A DNA stretch of 64,000 nucleotides from Pseudofulvibacter geojedonensis. Lineage in GTDB: Bacteria; Bacteroidota; Bacteroidia; Flavobacteriales; Flavobacteriaceae. Positions 42,565-52,209 of the stretch are shown one piece after another. A model generated the notes under the pieces. It was not told the origin of the DNA. It searched no databases and saw only the letters and a list, made by a program, of their open reading frames with translations. The stretch's first letter is position 1. Every line of letters starts with the position of its first letter. Where the stretch lies: contig NZ_JBHTJM010000009.1 in NCBI RefSeq assembly GCF_042675745.1, positions 248,001 through 312,000 on the forward strand, in the 5' to 3' direction. The position numbers were made by a program, and so were the translations under genes.

Positions 42565-45500
42565 TTATTTGATAATAATTTTCTTCGTCATTTTTAAATT
42601 ACCTTGTGAAAAATTCATTAGATAAATTCCAGATGCAACATCTAAGTTAATATTCTCTGAAGAGTTATTTAAGTTTATTTCTCTAGAGTGAACCAATTGG
42701 CCATTCATATTAAACACCTTTAAATTAACATCTTCAAATTTATCATTAGATGCTATAGTTATTGCTCCATTAGAAACGGTTGGATAAACTTTTATTCCAT
42801 TAACTAATACTTCATTGTCTTCTACACTAAATGTTTCAGCAGTAAATTGCCCAGAAAAAATCCCTCTACCAAAAGTTGCTGCAAAAACCATATTATCATT
42901 TCTCATATCTAAATCCATTACCTTTACATTACTCATACCATTAAAGGCTGATGTCCAAGTTGGTGTTGCTGCTGAAAAATTTTGAGTATACCAAACACCT
43001 AATTCTGTTCCAACAATAACTTGTTCTAAGTTTAACGGATTTTGTAAAATAGCCTTAACAGGCATATCTGGTAAATTACCTTCTTTAGCATTCCATGTTG
43101 AACCACCATTGCTTGAATACCAAATACTTTCTACACCATAATTATTCATTGTTACAAATATATCTTGTTCAGTAGCTCCAAACTCTATATCAGAAACACT
43201 TCCCACAAAATCTGGTGTTGTTAATTTTGACCAAGAAATACTATTATTATTAGCATTATCTACTACCAATAACTCACCAGCAATGGTACCTACAAATAAT
43301 TTGGTTCTGTTAGTTGTAAATGGTGATACTTTAAACGCTGTAGGAGATCTAGATAATAATCCGTTAGTTAATATAGTTCTATTACTTGCTCCATTACCCG
43401 TATTGTATCTTGCTATTTGATATGTTGGAGCTGCTCTATCTGTATAATTTGTATATAAAAAGTCTAAATTAGAATCTAAATCTTGTTGATTTATAAAATC
43501 ACCGTAACTAGTTCCAGAACCAGAATTTATTTGCTTTAACCAATTCCCAGTAAGCGATCTTTTTACAATATTATCGTTATACACATAATTAGAAATATAG
43601 TAAGCGTCTCCGTCTTGATCATAATCTGTTCCTGCTCCATCACCTCCTTGTGTTTCAACCGAAGGATTAACACCAGCACCAACATTAGCAAAAGCTTGAG
43701 TACCGTTATCTTGTAACCCTCCAGCAAAGTAATCTCCTCCTGACCCTACTGTTGTTGGGGCAACACCTACACTATAAAATTGAGAAGTGTTAAACCCTCT
43801 ATTTCTTGCATTTGTACTAGTTCCCCCATTGTTAGAAAAATAAACTCCACCATCATTACCTATAATTAATCTGTTAGCAGCTCCTGGAGCAAAAGCTAAA
43901 GAGTGCTGATCTGCATGTACTTCTTGCTCACCAAATCCACCGTACCAATGAGAAAATTGATTCCAAGAAGAACCACTATTAGTAGACTTAAACAAGTCAA
44001 TACCTCCAATGTAAACTATATTATCATTAGTTGGATCTACTTCTAGCATTAAATCATAAAAAGCTTGGCCTCTCGTAAAATCATTTGCTGCGATACCTGT
44101 ATCAGAATCATTAGGGGGAGTTAAAGTTGTTGTTGATGCAGGTGTAAAATCATCTGTAGTAACTTTCACTACAACTGGTGTAGTAGCATCTCCTTCAGCT
44201 AAAACATATAATTTTTTAGGATCTGTAGATGAAATCGCTATTTGAGTTCTATCTGTATTAGCCATTCTGTGTTTTCTAGTAAATGTACTACCGTCAGTAG
44301 ATACAAATATTTCTCCTCCTCCATCACCAAAAACGGTACTGTGTATTGTTGACACCCAAATTCTTCCGTCAGATCCTATTTCAATATCATTTGGACATCT
44401 TTTGTTATTGTTTATTGTTAAAGGCATACTTAATTCTGTCCAATTAACTCCACCATCTACTGATTTATAAATACCAAAAGCTGTTCCTCCTAAGTAAGTT
44501 GCGGTACTTGCTCCTCCGTAGAAAGAATCTCCAGCTGCTACATAAATTTCAGAATTACCTCCATTATTTCTAACCTTGATATCATTTATGTGCTGAACTC
44601 CAGGGACTAATAAACCTGTAAAACCTCCTGCTGATGGAGTTAACGAAGCATTAACTGTACCACTCTGCACAGCAGCTTCTAACATATCTCCATCTTCTTT
44701 TGAAATCATCACTGATGGAATTGTAATAGTTGCATCATCACCTCCCATTGGTATTGGAGTTCCCGCAACATTATTCATCATTATTACAGCTGCTGCTCCT
44801 TTTAATTGTGCATTTTTAACTTTAACAGTAAAATTACATGAACCTCTTCTAATCAATGCTATTTTTCCATTCATAGAAGCTGCAGAATTAGTCAATGCAT
44901 TACACCCTTCTGTTGGGTTGGCTGTTCCATCATTAACTAATACAATATTTTCTGTTATTGTTGAAGTTATTGAAGGACCAAAAGCCGTTGTTGGATAACA
45001 CGGATACTGCCCTGCTATTCCAGCTGGACTATTTACTGTTACATTAGAAGCATACTCAAAAGTTGTTGCTCCATTTATTCCTCCAAAAATATTTGTCCAA
45101 GTAAGTCCTGCATCTGTAGATTTCCACACTCCATTACCATTTACAGCACCTCCAACATAAGACTCTCCTGTACCTACATAAAATATACTTGAATTATTTG
45201 GATCTACAGTGATTGATGTAACATTTAAATTATCTGGTATATTTACTTTAGACCAAGAAGAAGCAGAATTGGAAATATTGGTATTTTTCCATAAACCTCC
45301 ACTAACTCCTCCAGCAAATACAGTTTCATTAGTGGCATCGTTAGGATCGAACATAATTGCTCTTGTTCTTCCTCCTACATTGTTTGGTCCTCTTTCATCC
45401 CAACCATTATCCATAGCATCTCCAGGAACTCTTCCGTTAGCTAAGGCTTCCAACCTTTCTCTTTTAATTCTAGGTAAATTTTCAGGAGTTGGTCTTCCTA

Positions 45501-45741
45501 TTTCAGGATTCATAGTTAACTCCCACTCTCTTTCATAATACTTGTTAGGAGATAAACCTTTTGCTTTTCTTTCTTTTTTAGATAACAAAATAACATCCTT
45601 AAAAGGTGAATTATCTAAATGTGCTTGATACTTAGCATTAATTCTACTTGCTTCTGAATCTTCATTTTTAGATTCTGTCTTAATGAAAACAAAAGCTCCT
45701 AGAACTAAAACACTAATTAAAATGGGTAATAATTTTTTCAT
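42565..45741 (-). CDS. T9SS type A protein: sortilin-like propeller with inserted PA domain
   Basis: The 1058-residue secreted protein has a signal peptide (about 1-20). Next come propeller-like repeats (FDPNDATNETVFAGGVSGGLWK, SITVDPNNSSIFYVGTGESY, GVWKSTDAGLTW), and again near 420-900 (YKSVDGGVNW, LFKSTNSGSSWNQF, WYSSNGGSTWNAK). A protease-associated-like domain lies at about 230-370 (GKIALIRRGSCNFTVKVKNA, GAAAVIMMNN), and the C-terminus is a type A tail (KVFNMNGQLVHS, ASGIYLMNFSQG, KKIIIK). No protease catalytic motif was seen. Surface exported. Confidence 0.88.
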   Translation of the reverse strand: MKKLLPILISVLVLGAFVFIKTESKNEDSEASRINAKYQAHLDNSPFKDVILLSKKERKAKGLSPNKYYEREWELTMNPEIGRPTPENLPRIKRERLEALANGRVPGDAMDNGWDERGPNNVGGRTRAIMFDPNDATNETVFAGGVSGGLWKNTNISNSASSWSKVNIPDNLNVTSITVDPNNSSIFYVGTGESYVGGAVNGNGVWKSTDAGLTWTNIFGGINGATTFEYASNVTVNSPAGIAGQYPCYPTTAFGPSITSTITENIVLVNDGTANPTEGCNALTNSAASMNGKIALIRRGSCNFTVKVKNAQLKGAAAVIMMNNVAGTPIPMGGDDATITIPSVMISKEDGDMLEAAVQSGTVNASLTPSAGGFTGLLVPGVQHINDIKVRNNGGNSEIYVAAGDSFYGGASTATYLGGTAFGIYKSVDGGVNWTELSMPLTINNNKRCPNDIEIGSDGRIWVSTIHSTVFGDGGGEIFVSTDGSTFTRKHRMANTDRTQIAISSTDPKKLYVLAEGDATTPVVVKVTTDDFTPASTTTLTPPNDSDTGIAANDFTRGQAFYDLMLEVDPTNDNIVYIGGIDLFKSTNSGSSWNQFSHWYGGFGEQEVHADQHSLAFAPGAANRLIIGNDGGVYFSNNGGTSTNARNRGFNTSQFYSVGVAPTTVGSGGDYFAGGLQDNGTQAFANVGAGVNPSVETQGGDGAGTDYDQDGDAYYISNYVYNDNIVKRSLTGNWLKQINSGSGTSYGDFINQQDLDSNLDFLYTNYTDRAAPTYQIARYNTGNGASNRTILTNGLLSRSPTAFKVSPFTTNRTKLFVGTIAGELLVVDNANNNSISWSKLTTPDFVGSVSDIEFGATEQDIFVTMNNYGVESIWYSSNGGSTWNAKEGNLPDMPVKAILQNPLNLEQVIVGTELGVWYTQNFSAATPTWTSAFNGMSNVKVMDLDMRNDNMVFAATFGRGIFSGQFTAETFSVEDNEVLVNGIKVYPTVSNGAITIASNDKFEDVNLKVFNMNGQLVHSREINLNNSSENINLDVASGIYLMNFSQGNLKMTKKIIIK

Positions 45742-45845
45742 TTAACTTTGGGTTTTTTTAAAGTGTGGGAAAATACAAATGAAATGTTAAAATCCCAAAA
45801 AACTATCGGCTTTATATACTGAAAATCATAATTTTATGTTAAATA

Positions 45846-47189
45846 TCACAATTCTAACCCCAATTGTTTTTTATAAAACAATAAAGCTTTACTGTCTGTT
45901 AATGAAGCTACGTAACTACTTATAGAAAGTAACCTTATATAAAGACTATCACTTTTAAATCCTTCAATGTTAGGTAGTGTTTTTAAAATCAACTTATCAT
46001 AATTAGACAAACAATTATTAAATTGATTATTAATTGCTGTGGTATATACTTTTAAAAGTCTAGCTATAACCTGATAACCGGCTATTTCCTTTTCTATTAC
46101 CTCTTTACTTTCGTAAATTTTAGATATACTAATTTTAATAATATCATTAATCTGCGATTCGTATTTGCATTTATCTATTAATGCATTATAATATTTACCG
46201 TTTAATATTGCAGCCTCATTAGCCATAAAAACATTAGCAGCCTCTGTTATTAAAGTATTAATAGCTAGAGCCCTTAAATAAGCCACTCTAGTTTTAGTAG
46301 TATGCAATGCTTTATATTTATCTATATCAATAGTATCTTTTACTAAATTAATTAAATACTCTAAAGCAAACTCTTCTTCTATTAAACCGAGGTTTATTCC
46401 ATCTTCAAAATCTATAATAGTATAACAAATATCATCAGCTGCTTCTACTAAAAAAGTTAAAGGATGTCTAGCAAAGCTTATATTTTCTCCTTCTCTGGTT
46501 TGCTTAAGCTCTAATTCTCTTGCAACTTCCAGAAAAAAACTTTTATCGGCTTGAAAAAAGCCATACTTTTTATCTGCAATCTGTTTTGTTGGTTTTTTAG
46601 GCAACGACTCTTTAGGGTATTTCATAAAAGCCCCTATTGTAGCATAAGACAAACGTAATCCGCCTTCTTGGCCTGGCTTAGAACTAGAAACAATATGTAA
46701 ACCATTGGCATTACCTTCAAAATCTATTAAATCTTGATACTCCTTAGCCGTTAAACTATTTTTATAGTCTTTTCCTACTCCATTTTTAAAAAACTCACCT
46801 ATGGCTTTCTCTCCTGAATGTCCAAAAGGAGGATTTCCTATATCATGCGCCAAAGCTGCTGCGGCAACTATAGCTCCAAAATCATTAGGTTTATAACCTA
46901 AATCATGTGCCAAATGAGGGTGCTTATCTAAAATTTGCTGGCCAACAATTCTTCCTAAAGATCTACCTACCACAGAAACTTCTAAACTATGTGTTAACCT
47001 TGTATGAACAAAATCGGTTTTAGATAGTGGTATAACTTGAGTTTTATCTTGCAAAGACCTAAATGCTTCAGAAAAGATAATCCTATCATAATCTACCTCA
47101 AACCCTAAACGTGTTTCATTTTGCTCGCTACGTAATCTTTTATTAACATCACCAAAACGCTTTAGTGATAAGAGTTGATCCCAATTCAT
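45846..47189 (-). CDS. dgt: deoxyguanosinetriphosphate triphosphohydrolase-like protein
   Basis: Dgt hydrolyses dGTP to deoxyguanosine and triphosphate. The 447-residue protein has the HD motif (AAALAHDIGNPPFGHSGE near 115), the LTHSLEVSVVGRSLG segment before it and ADDICYTIIDFED further on. ATG 47189 (MNWDQLLSLKRFGD) is used; a TTG at 47213 would add eight residues with no family match. Confidence 0.9.
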   Translation of the reverse strand: MNWDQLLSLKRFGDVNKRLRSEQNETRLGFEVDYDRIIFSEAFRSLQDKTQVIPLSKTDFVHTRLTHSLEVSVVGRSLGRIVGQQILDKHPHLAHDLGYKPNDFGAIVAAAALAHDIGNPPFGHSGEKAIGEFFKNGVGKDYKNSLTAKEYQDLIDFEGNANGLHIVSSSKPGQEGGLRLSYATIGAFMKYPKESLPKKPTKQIADKKYGFFQADKSFFLEVARELELKQTREGENISFARHPLTFLVEAADDICYTIIDFEDGINLGLIEEEFALEYLINLVKDTIDIDKYKALHTTKTRVAYLRALAINTLITEAANVFMANEAAILNGKYYNALIDKCKYESQINDIIKISISKIYESKEVIEKEIAGYQVIARLLKVYTTAINNQFNNCLSNYDKLILKTLPNIEGFKSDSLYIRLLSISSYVASLTDSKALLFYKKQLGLEL

Positions 47190-47348
47190 AAATTCTGACT
47201 TTAAGAAATGCAAGATATTTAAAAGATTGCTGCAACAAAAAATAATGCATTATAAATTAAATCATCTTTAACCTTACCATTTGTTAACATATCAAAATAG
47301 CTATGAATTCGTATTATCAGTAACTTATCACACCTTTCCTCCTTACTG

Positions 47349-47366
47349 TTAACATTAAATTAACTT
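47349..47366 (+). promoter_or_regulatory. 11-bp-spaced direct repeat, Pho-box-like, upstream of the TonB receptor
   Basis: TTAACAT, 4 nt, TTAACTT. Heptamers start 11 nt apart, as in Pho boxes. A second pair follows at 47381-47398. Confidence 0.4.
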
Positions 47367-47380
47367 TAGCTCAATTTAGA

Positions 47381-47398
47381 TTTACATTTCAATAACAC
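47381..47398 (+). promoter_or_regulatory. second 11-bp-spaced repeat pair upstream of the TonB receptor
   Basis: TTTACAT, 4 nt, ATAACAC, followed at the same period by ATCACAA (47403-47409). It lies about 40 nt before the -7-like TTTATTTG at 47440-47447. Confidence 0.35.
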
Positions 47399-47470
47399 AA
47401 ACATCACAAAGGGTTAACCAATTTCTTAGGTAATGGCGCTTTATTTGCACAAAATTATAATCACAAAAAA

Positions 47471-50260
47471 ATGAAACAGTTTTTCTTATTTATTTTCCTT
47501 TTAGCTAATATGGCCTTTGCACAAGATAAAGCTCAGGTAACAGGAAAAATATTAGATGGAGAAATGAACAATGATCCAATGTTTGGAGCTACTGTTGTTG
47601 TACAAGGAACAACCACTGGTGCTCAAACAGATTTCGATGGTATATATAGCCTAGAATTAGCAGCTGGAACGTATATCTTAGAATTTAGTTATGTAGGATA
47701 CGGAACAATAGTTGAGACGATTACTTTAGCTGAAGGAGAAAAGAAAGAAATTAACAAAACTCTTAAGGCAGCAGCCGATGCGCTAGAAGAAATAGTTTTA
47801 ACAGGAAATGTTAATAGAGAATCTCAAAATGCTTTAGATTTAGCTCAGCAAAAAGCTACTAGCATTAAGCAAGCTATCGGTGCACAAGAAATGTCTAATA
47901 AAGGAATTAGCGATGCTGCTGGAGCAGTAGCAAAGATATCTGGAGTTTCTAAACAAGAGGGTTCTAGTAGTGTTTACGTACGTGGTTTAGGCGACCGTTA
48001 TTTAAATACAACTTTAAATGGTCTTTCTTTACCTTCTAACAAAATAGAAAACAAAAACATTGATTTGAATTTATTCTCTTCAGATGTTATTAAAAATGTA
48101 GCCGTTAGTAAAGCGTTTAACTCCAAATTATATGGTGACTTTGCTGCTGGTAATGTAGATATTGTTTCTAAAGAATATACCGGAAAAGGGTTCTTTGACG
48201 CATCTGTAAATACTGGTTTTAACACAAACGCAATTGGTAAAAACTTTGTGAAAAGTGACGGAACAGGATCTTTAGGTTTCTACACAAGATATGAGCACAA
48301 CCCTTATTCTGTTGTTATGTCTCATGGTGTAGACCCAGTAGAAGCTGGATCTCCAATTAATAGTGGTATTAGCTTAGTAGGTGGTAAATCTTTTGATTTT
48401 GAAAACAACTCTCGTTTAAGCTTCTTCATTACTGCTGGCTTTGAAAACGATTACAGATACAGAAAAGGATTAACTGCAAATTACGCAGGTACTTACACTA
48501 AATTGTTTCCACAGGCTGAAGAGTATGAATATAGCACTACTACTAATGCTATGTTAAACTTAACTTATAAAGCTACCGATAAAATTAAATTTAAATTCAA
48601 CTCATTATTCATAAATAGTTCTTCTGACGAAGTAGGATATTATGGATCTGGTGGACAAGGATTTAACTGGGATTCTCAATCTGGAGAAGAAAGAGGTTTC
48701 TACCAAATGAATGTTCAATTTAATCAAGACAAGATTTTTGTAAATCAATTATTAGGTGAGCATAAAATTAATGACAAATTAGACATTGATTGGGGTATTG
48801 GAATTAATAATGTATTTGCGAACCAACCAGATAGAAAAAGGATTAGTTTAGAAGATTATCATTTTGCTTTAGATGACAATCCTAATACTAACCCAGTATT
48901 CTTTACTAATAACGCCTTTGACAACCAACGTTATTTTCAAAAAGTAGATGACACAGAGTTTACAAGCTATTTAAGAGCAAGCTATAAAACATCTGAAGAA
49001 GTTACTATAAACCTTGGTTTAAACGGAAGATCTAAAGAACGTAATTTCCAAAATAGCCGTTACGGTTATGAAATAATCGATACAAGCTTAGAGGTTACAG
49101 ATGTTAACAACTTGAACTCTATATTTAATATGGCTAATCAAGGTGTACTATACAATACTTATGTTATCAATGCTATTAGCCCAGAAAATGGTGTAGGTCA
49201 AACCAACTTACCTGGTTTAGTAGAGAATACTTACAAAGGAAACCTAAACGTATTAGCAGGTTATATTTCTGCAGACATTAATGTAAATGAAAAATTATTA
49301 ATCGTTCCCGGTGTAAGACTAGAAAGTATTGATTTAGAAACTACTTACGATGTAATAAACGTATCTGCAACAGATCCTGGAGTTGTAAACATGAACGAGA
49401 CTTTATTCTTACCGAGTTTAAACGCCAAGTACAAATTATCTGATGACGCTAACTTACGTTTTGCATTTAGTAAAACTGCTTCTCTTCCAGAGTTTAAAGA
49501 GATTGCTCCTTTTGTATATGTAGGAGTAACCGATAGAATTGGTGGTAACCCAGATTTAATAAACAGTGATTTAGGCTCTACTACTTCTAAAGTTTTCAAC
49601 TTTGATGTTAAGTACGAATGGTTCTTTAATAAAGGAGAGTTATTATCGTTAGCTGGTTTTGCAAAACAAATTCATGATCCAATAAACTTAGTTACTGCAA
49701 TTGATGCTACTGGTACTGAGCGTTATTTTAGAACTGGTGACAAAGCAGATATTTTTGGAGTTGAATTAGATGTTAGAAAAATTTTATTAAGAGACAGTGA
49801 AGAAGACGCTAAGTTAACTGCAGGTTTAAATGCTACTTATATGCATACTAAACAAGATTTAAAAGCTTCTAACGGTACTTACTCTGTAAGTTTTGATAGA
49901 TCAAGCGATCAGCTTCAAGGAGCTTCTCCATTCATCGTAAATTCAGACATTAGCTATAAGCCTACTTTCGGAAATTATAAGCCAATGGCCAACTTGATTT
50001 TCACTTACTTCTCAGATCGTATTTACTCTTTAGGAGCTGGAAGTATCTCTAACAAAGTTGAAAAAGGGTTTGCTTCTTTAGATTTTGTTTTAAAGAATAA
50101 AATCGGTGAAAATGCAGAATTAAATTTCAGCGCTAAAAACTTACTTGATCCTAGTATAAAAATTATTCGAGAAGATGTTCCTGCCGAAGGTGGAGACGTA
50201 ACACTTTCTGAATATAAAAGAGGAATCAATATTGGATTACAATTCAAATACAAATTTTAA
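47471..50260 (+). CDS. TonB-dependent receptor with carboxypeptidase-like N-terminal domain
   Basis: The 929-residue outer-membrane receptor has a signal peptide to about residue 18 (NMAFAQ), a CarboxypepD-reg-like domain at about 22-100 (GATVVVQGTTTGAQTDFDGIYSL, LEFSYVGYGT), a plug at about 110-230 (VSKQEGSSSVYVRGLGDRY), a barrel to the end and a C-terminal IGLQFKYKF with final Phe. Substrate unknown. It is followed by a lipoprotein gene after 45 nt, typical for a receptor-lipoprotein pair, and may serve phosphate uptake together with the nearby PiT gene (inference). Confidence 0.93.
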   Translation: MKQFFLFIFLLANMAFAQDKAQVTGKILDGEMNNDPMFGATVVVQGTTTGAQTDFDGIYSLELAAGTYILEFSYVGYGTIVETITLAEGEKKEINKTLKAAADALEEIVLTGNVNRESQNALDLAQQKATSIKQAIGAQEMSNKGISDAAGAVAKISGVSKQEGSSSVYVRGLGDRYLNTTLNGLSLPSNKIENKNIDLNLFSSDVIKNVAVSKAFNSKLYGDFAAGNVDIVSKEYTGKGFFDASVNTGFNTNAIGKNFVKSDGTGSLGFYTRYEHNPYSVVMSHGVDPVEAGSPINSGISLVGGKSFDFENNSRLSFFITAGFENDYRYRKGLTANYAGTYTKLFPQAEEYEYSTTTNAMLNLTYKATDKIKFKFNSLFINSSSDEVGYYGSGGQGFNWDSQSGEERGFYQMNVQFNQDKIFVNQLLGEHKINDKLDIDWGIGINNVFANQPDRKRISLEDYHFALDDNPNTNPVFFTNNAFDNQRYFQKVDDTEFTSYLRASYKTSEEVTINLGLNGRSKERNFQNSRYGYEIIDTSLEVTDVNNLNSIFNMANQGVLYNTYVINAISPENGVGQTNLPGLVENTYKGNLNVLAGYISADINVNEKLLIVPGVRLESIDLETTYDVINVSATDPGVVNMNETLFLPSLNAKYKLSDDANLRFAFSKTASLPEFKEIAPFVYVGVTDRIGGNPDLINSDLGSTTSKVFNFDVKYEWFFNKGELLSLAGFAKQIHDPINLVTAIDATGTERYFRTGDKADIFGVELDVRKILLRDSEEDAKLTAGLNATYMHTKQDLKASNGTYSVSFDRSSDQLQGASPFIVNSDISYKPTFGNYKPMANLIFTYFSDRIYSLGAGSISNKVEKGFASLDFVLKNKIGENAELNFSAKNLLDPSIKIIREDVPAEGGDVTLSEYKRGINIGLQFKYKF

Positions 50261-50305
50261 ACAACAAAACAATCTATTAAACAACAACAATTAATCTTTA
50301 AAAAA

Positions 50306-51475
50306 ATGAAACGTAACTTTTTATTCGGTTTAATTTTATCAGCTTTATTAGTGGTTTCTTGTAGTACAGATGACACTGCAGATATTACTATTAATGTACA
50401 AGGTAATGGTTCTAGTACTAATGCAACTTTTATCTCTGGTACTTACACTTCAGATTTAACTTTAGATGCCAATACAGAATATGTAATTAATGGGTCATTA
50501 ATTATGGCTTCTGGTACTACTTTAACTATACCAGCTGGTATGACTATTAAAGCTTTGGCTTCTGGTTCAGATGTTTATATAGCTATTTCTGAAGGTGCTC
50601 AAATAATGGCAAATGGTACAGCTACTAACCCAATTGTATTCACATCTAACGCTACTTCTCCTGCAGCAGGAGATTGGGGAGGTTTAATTTTATTAGGAGA
50701 TGCTCCTATTAACTCTGTTGCTGGAGCTGGAACTTCTACTTCTGAAATTGGTGGTTTACCATATGGAGGTTCAGATAGTGATGATAACTCTGGTACTTTA
50801 CGTTATGTACGTGTTGAATATTCAGGTGGTTCTGCAGATGGGCAAACTGAAAACAATGGTATTTCTTTCTACGGTGTTGGAAATGGAACTACTGTTGAAT
50901 ATGTTCAAGTTTATGAAGGTAAAGATGACGGAATTGAGTTCTTTGGTGGAACTGTAAATGCTAGCAATGTAATCGTTGTTAACTCACAAGATGATTCTGT
51001 AGATTGGACAGAAGGTTACTCAGGAACTTTAACAGATGTATACATTAAGCACGGTGTAGATCACGATAAAGGAATTGAGGCTGACGGATACAATACTGAT
51101 ATAGGAAACAACTCTAGCCCAATATTTTTCTCTAAACCTACAGTAAACAACTTAACTATTGTTGGTACAGGTTCTTCAAATAGTAATGAAGCTGTTCGTT
51201 TAAGAGCAGGAACTCAAGGAATCTTTACTAACGTAACTATAGAAGGATTTGCTGAAGGGTTTGATTTAGATGGAGACAATGGAGACAACCCAACTGGAGC
51301 TGGTGTAATTAGTGATGATTTACAAGTAACTAATATAACTTTTACAGACGTAACTTTAAAAGTAAAAAATGATACTGGTGAAACTTTTACTGATGCAGAT
51401 TTTATTTCTGGAGATGGAAACGGAACAGCTACCGATGTTGCTACTTGGGGAGCTAACTGGGCAGTTGGTTTATAA
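50306..51475 (+). CDS. surface lipoprotein with beta-solenoid-like repeats
   Basis: The 389-residue protein has a lipoprotein signal (LLVVSC, Cys19) and a right-handed beta-helix-like region rich in Gly/Asn/Thr with repeats (TLDANTEYVINGSLIM, GTTLTIPAGMTIKA, NGTATNPIVFTSN, GTLRYVRVEYSGG, TVEYVQVYEGKDDGIEFFGG). It is the partner of the TonB receptor upstream. Similar lipoproteins beside TonB receptors are often misnamed multidrug transporter in annotations. Its ligand is not known. Confidence 0.85.
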   Translation: MKRNFLFGLILSALLVVSCSTDDTADITINVQGNGSSTNATFISGTYTSDLTLDANTEYVINGSLIMASGTTLTIPAGMTIKALASGSDVYIAISEGAQIMANGTATNPIVFTSNATSPAAGDWGGLILLGDAPINSVAGAGTSTSEIGGLPYGGSDSDDNSGTLRYVRVEYSGGSADGQTENNGISFYGVGNGTTVEYVQVYEGKDDGIEFFGGTVNASNVIVVNSQDDSVDWTEGYSGTLTDVYIKHGVDHDKGIEADGYNTDIGNNSSPIFFSKPTVNNLTIVGTGSSNSNEAVRLRAGTQGIFTNVTIEGFAEGFDLDGDNGDNPTGAGVISDDLQVTNITFTDVTLKVKNDTGETFTDADFISGDGNGTATDVATWGANWAVGL

Positions 51476-51497
51476 TTAACAATTAGTCATAAAAAGT

Positions 51498-51526
51498 AAA
51501 AGGCTTACCAAATGGTAAGCCTTTTT
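51498..51526. terminator. bidirectional terminator between the lipoprotein and MORN genes
   Basis: A 12-bp stem AAAAGGCTTACC (51498-51509) / GGTAAGCCTTTT (51514-51525), AAAT loop and T run on + (A run for the opposite strand). Confidence 0.88.
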
Positions 51527-51546
51527 ATGTTGTATAATTAAAGAAA

Positions 51547-51900
51547 TTAGTCTCTAATAGCTAACTGAGTTTTGTTTTTCCACTCATTAACTTTTTCTAC
51601 TTTAAAGTTCTTATAATCAACTTCTGTTAATTTATCAGCATTCCAAAACATCCATTTACCTGTTTTCTTACCATTTTCATAGTTACCCATAGCAACTTTG
51701 TTTCCATTAGCGTCAAAACTTTTCCAAGTTCCGTGTAACTTCCCTTCTGCATTGAAAAATCCTGTTTGAGCAATCTCACCATTAACATGGTAGTAAACAG
51801 CTTCATAAATATCACCTTTCTGAACTATTTCTACATTTCTATCTTGAGCAAAACCTATTGCTCCTATCATGAACACTAAAACAACTAATAACTTTTTCAT
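51547..51900 (-). CDS. secreted MORN-repeat protein (YwqK-like)
   Basis: The 117-residue protein has a signal peptide (MKKLLVVLVFMIGAIGFAQ) and MORN_2-type repeats: YYHVNGEIAQTGFFNAEGKL, GTWKSFDANGNKVAMGNYENG and GKWMFWNADKLTEVDY. Such proteins are common in Bacteroidota and have no known job. It is convergent with the lipoprotein gene and divergent from the PiT gene; the shared upstream DNA carries the TTAACAT-like repeats. Confidence 0.75.
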   Translation of the reverse strand: MKKLLVVLVFMIGAIGFAQDRNVEIVQKGDIYEAVYYHVNGEIAQTGFFNAEGKLHGTWKSFDANGNKVAMGNYENGKKTGKWMFWNADKLTEVDYKNFKVEKVNEWKNKTQLAIRD

Positions 51901-52209
51901 AATCTATATTTTTTTTAAAAACTTTTCTTAACATTTATATTACAAATATACAGTATAATTTACCTTTTCCAAATGTTTTGGTAACAATTTCTTAACATTA
52001 GAGGTGAAACTTAACATTGAAAACATTTTTTATGTTGATTTTCAACAACTTACATATTTCATTAAAATTAACATTGCGCTTATTATTAACCTATAGTTGA
52101 CTTAATATACTTTATAAAAGTTAGAATAAAAGCATTTCATAACATTAAGGTAACATACTAGAAAAAAATATAGTTCAAATTTGCATGTTGGTATTTACTA
52201 TATAAGACT
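51901..52209. other. non-coding upstream region with several TTAACAT-type 11-bp repeats
   Basis: 309 nt without an ORF. It holds TTAACAT/ATTACAA (51928-51945), GTAACAA/TTAACAT (51981-51998), TTTCATT/TTAACAT (52057-52074) and ATAACAT/GTAACAT (52139-52156), each with starts 11 nt apart. A -7-like CAAATTTG is at 52176-52183. Confidence 0.4.
52139..52156 (+). promoter_or_regulatory. Pho-box-like repeat before the PiT gene
   Basis: ATAACAT, 4 nt, GTAACAT. It ends 19 nt before the -7-like element at 52176-52183, so it takes the place of a -33 element, as Pho boxes often do. Confidence 0.45.

Noticed and set aside
50700..50957. Frame inside the lipoprotein gene as a separate gene
   Set aside because: It is a Leu/Val-rich shadow in another frame of the 50306 gene without any start context.
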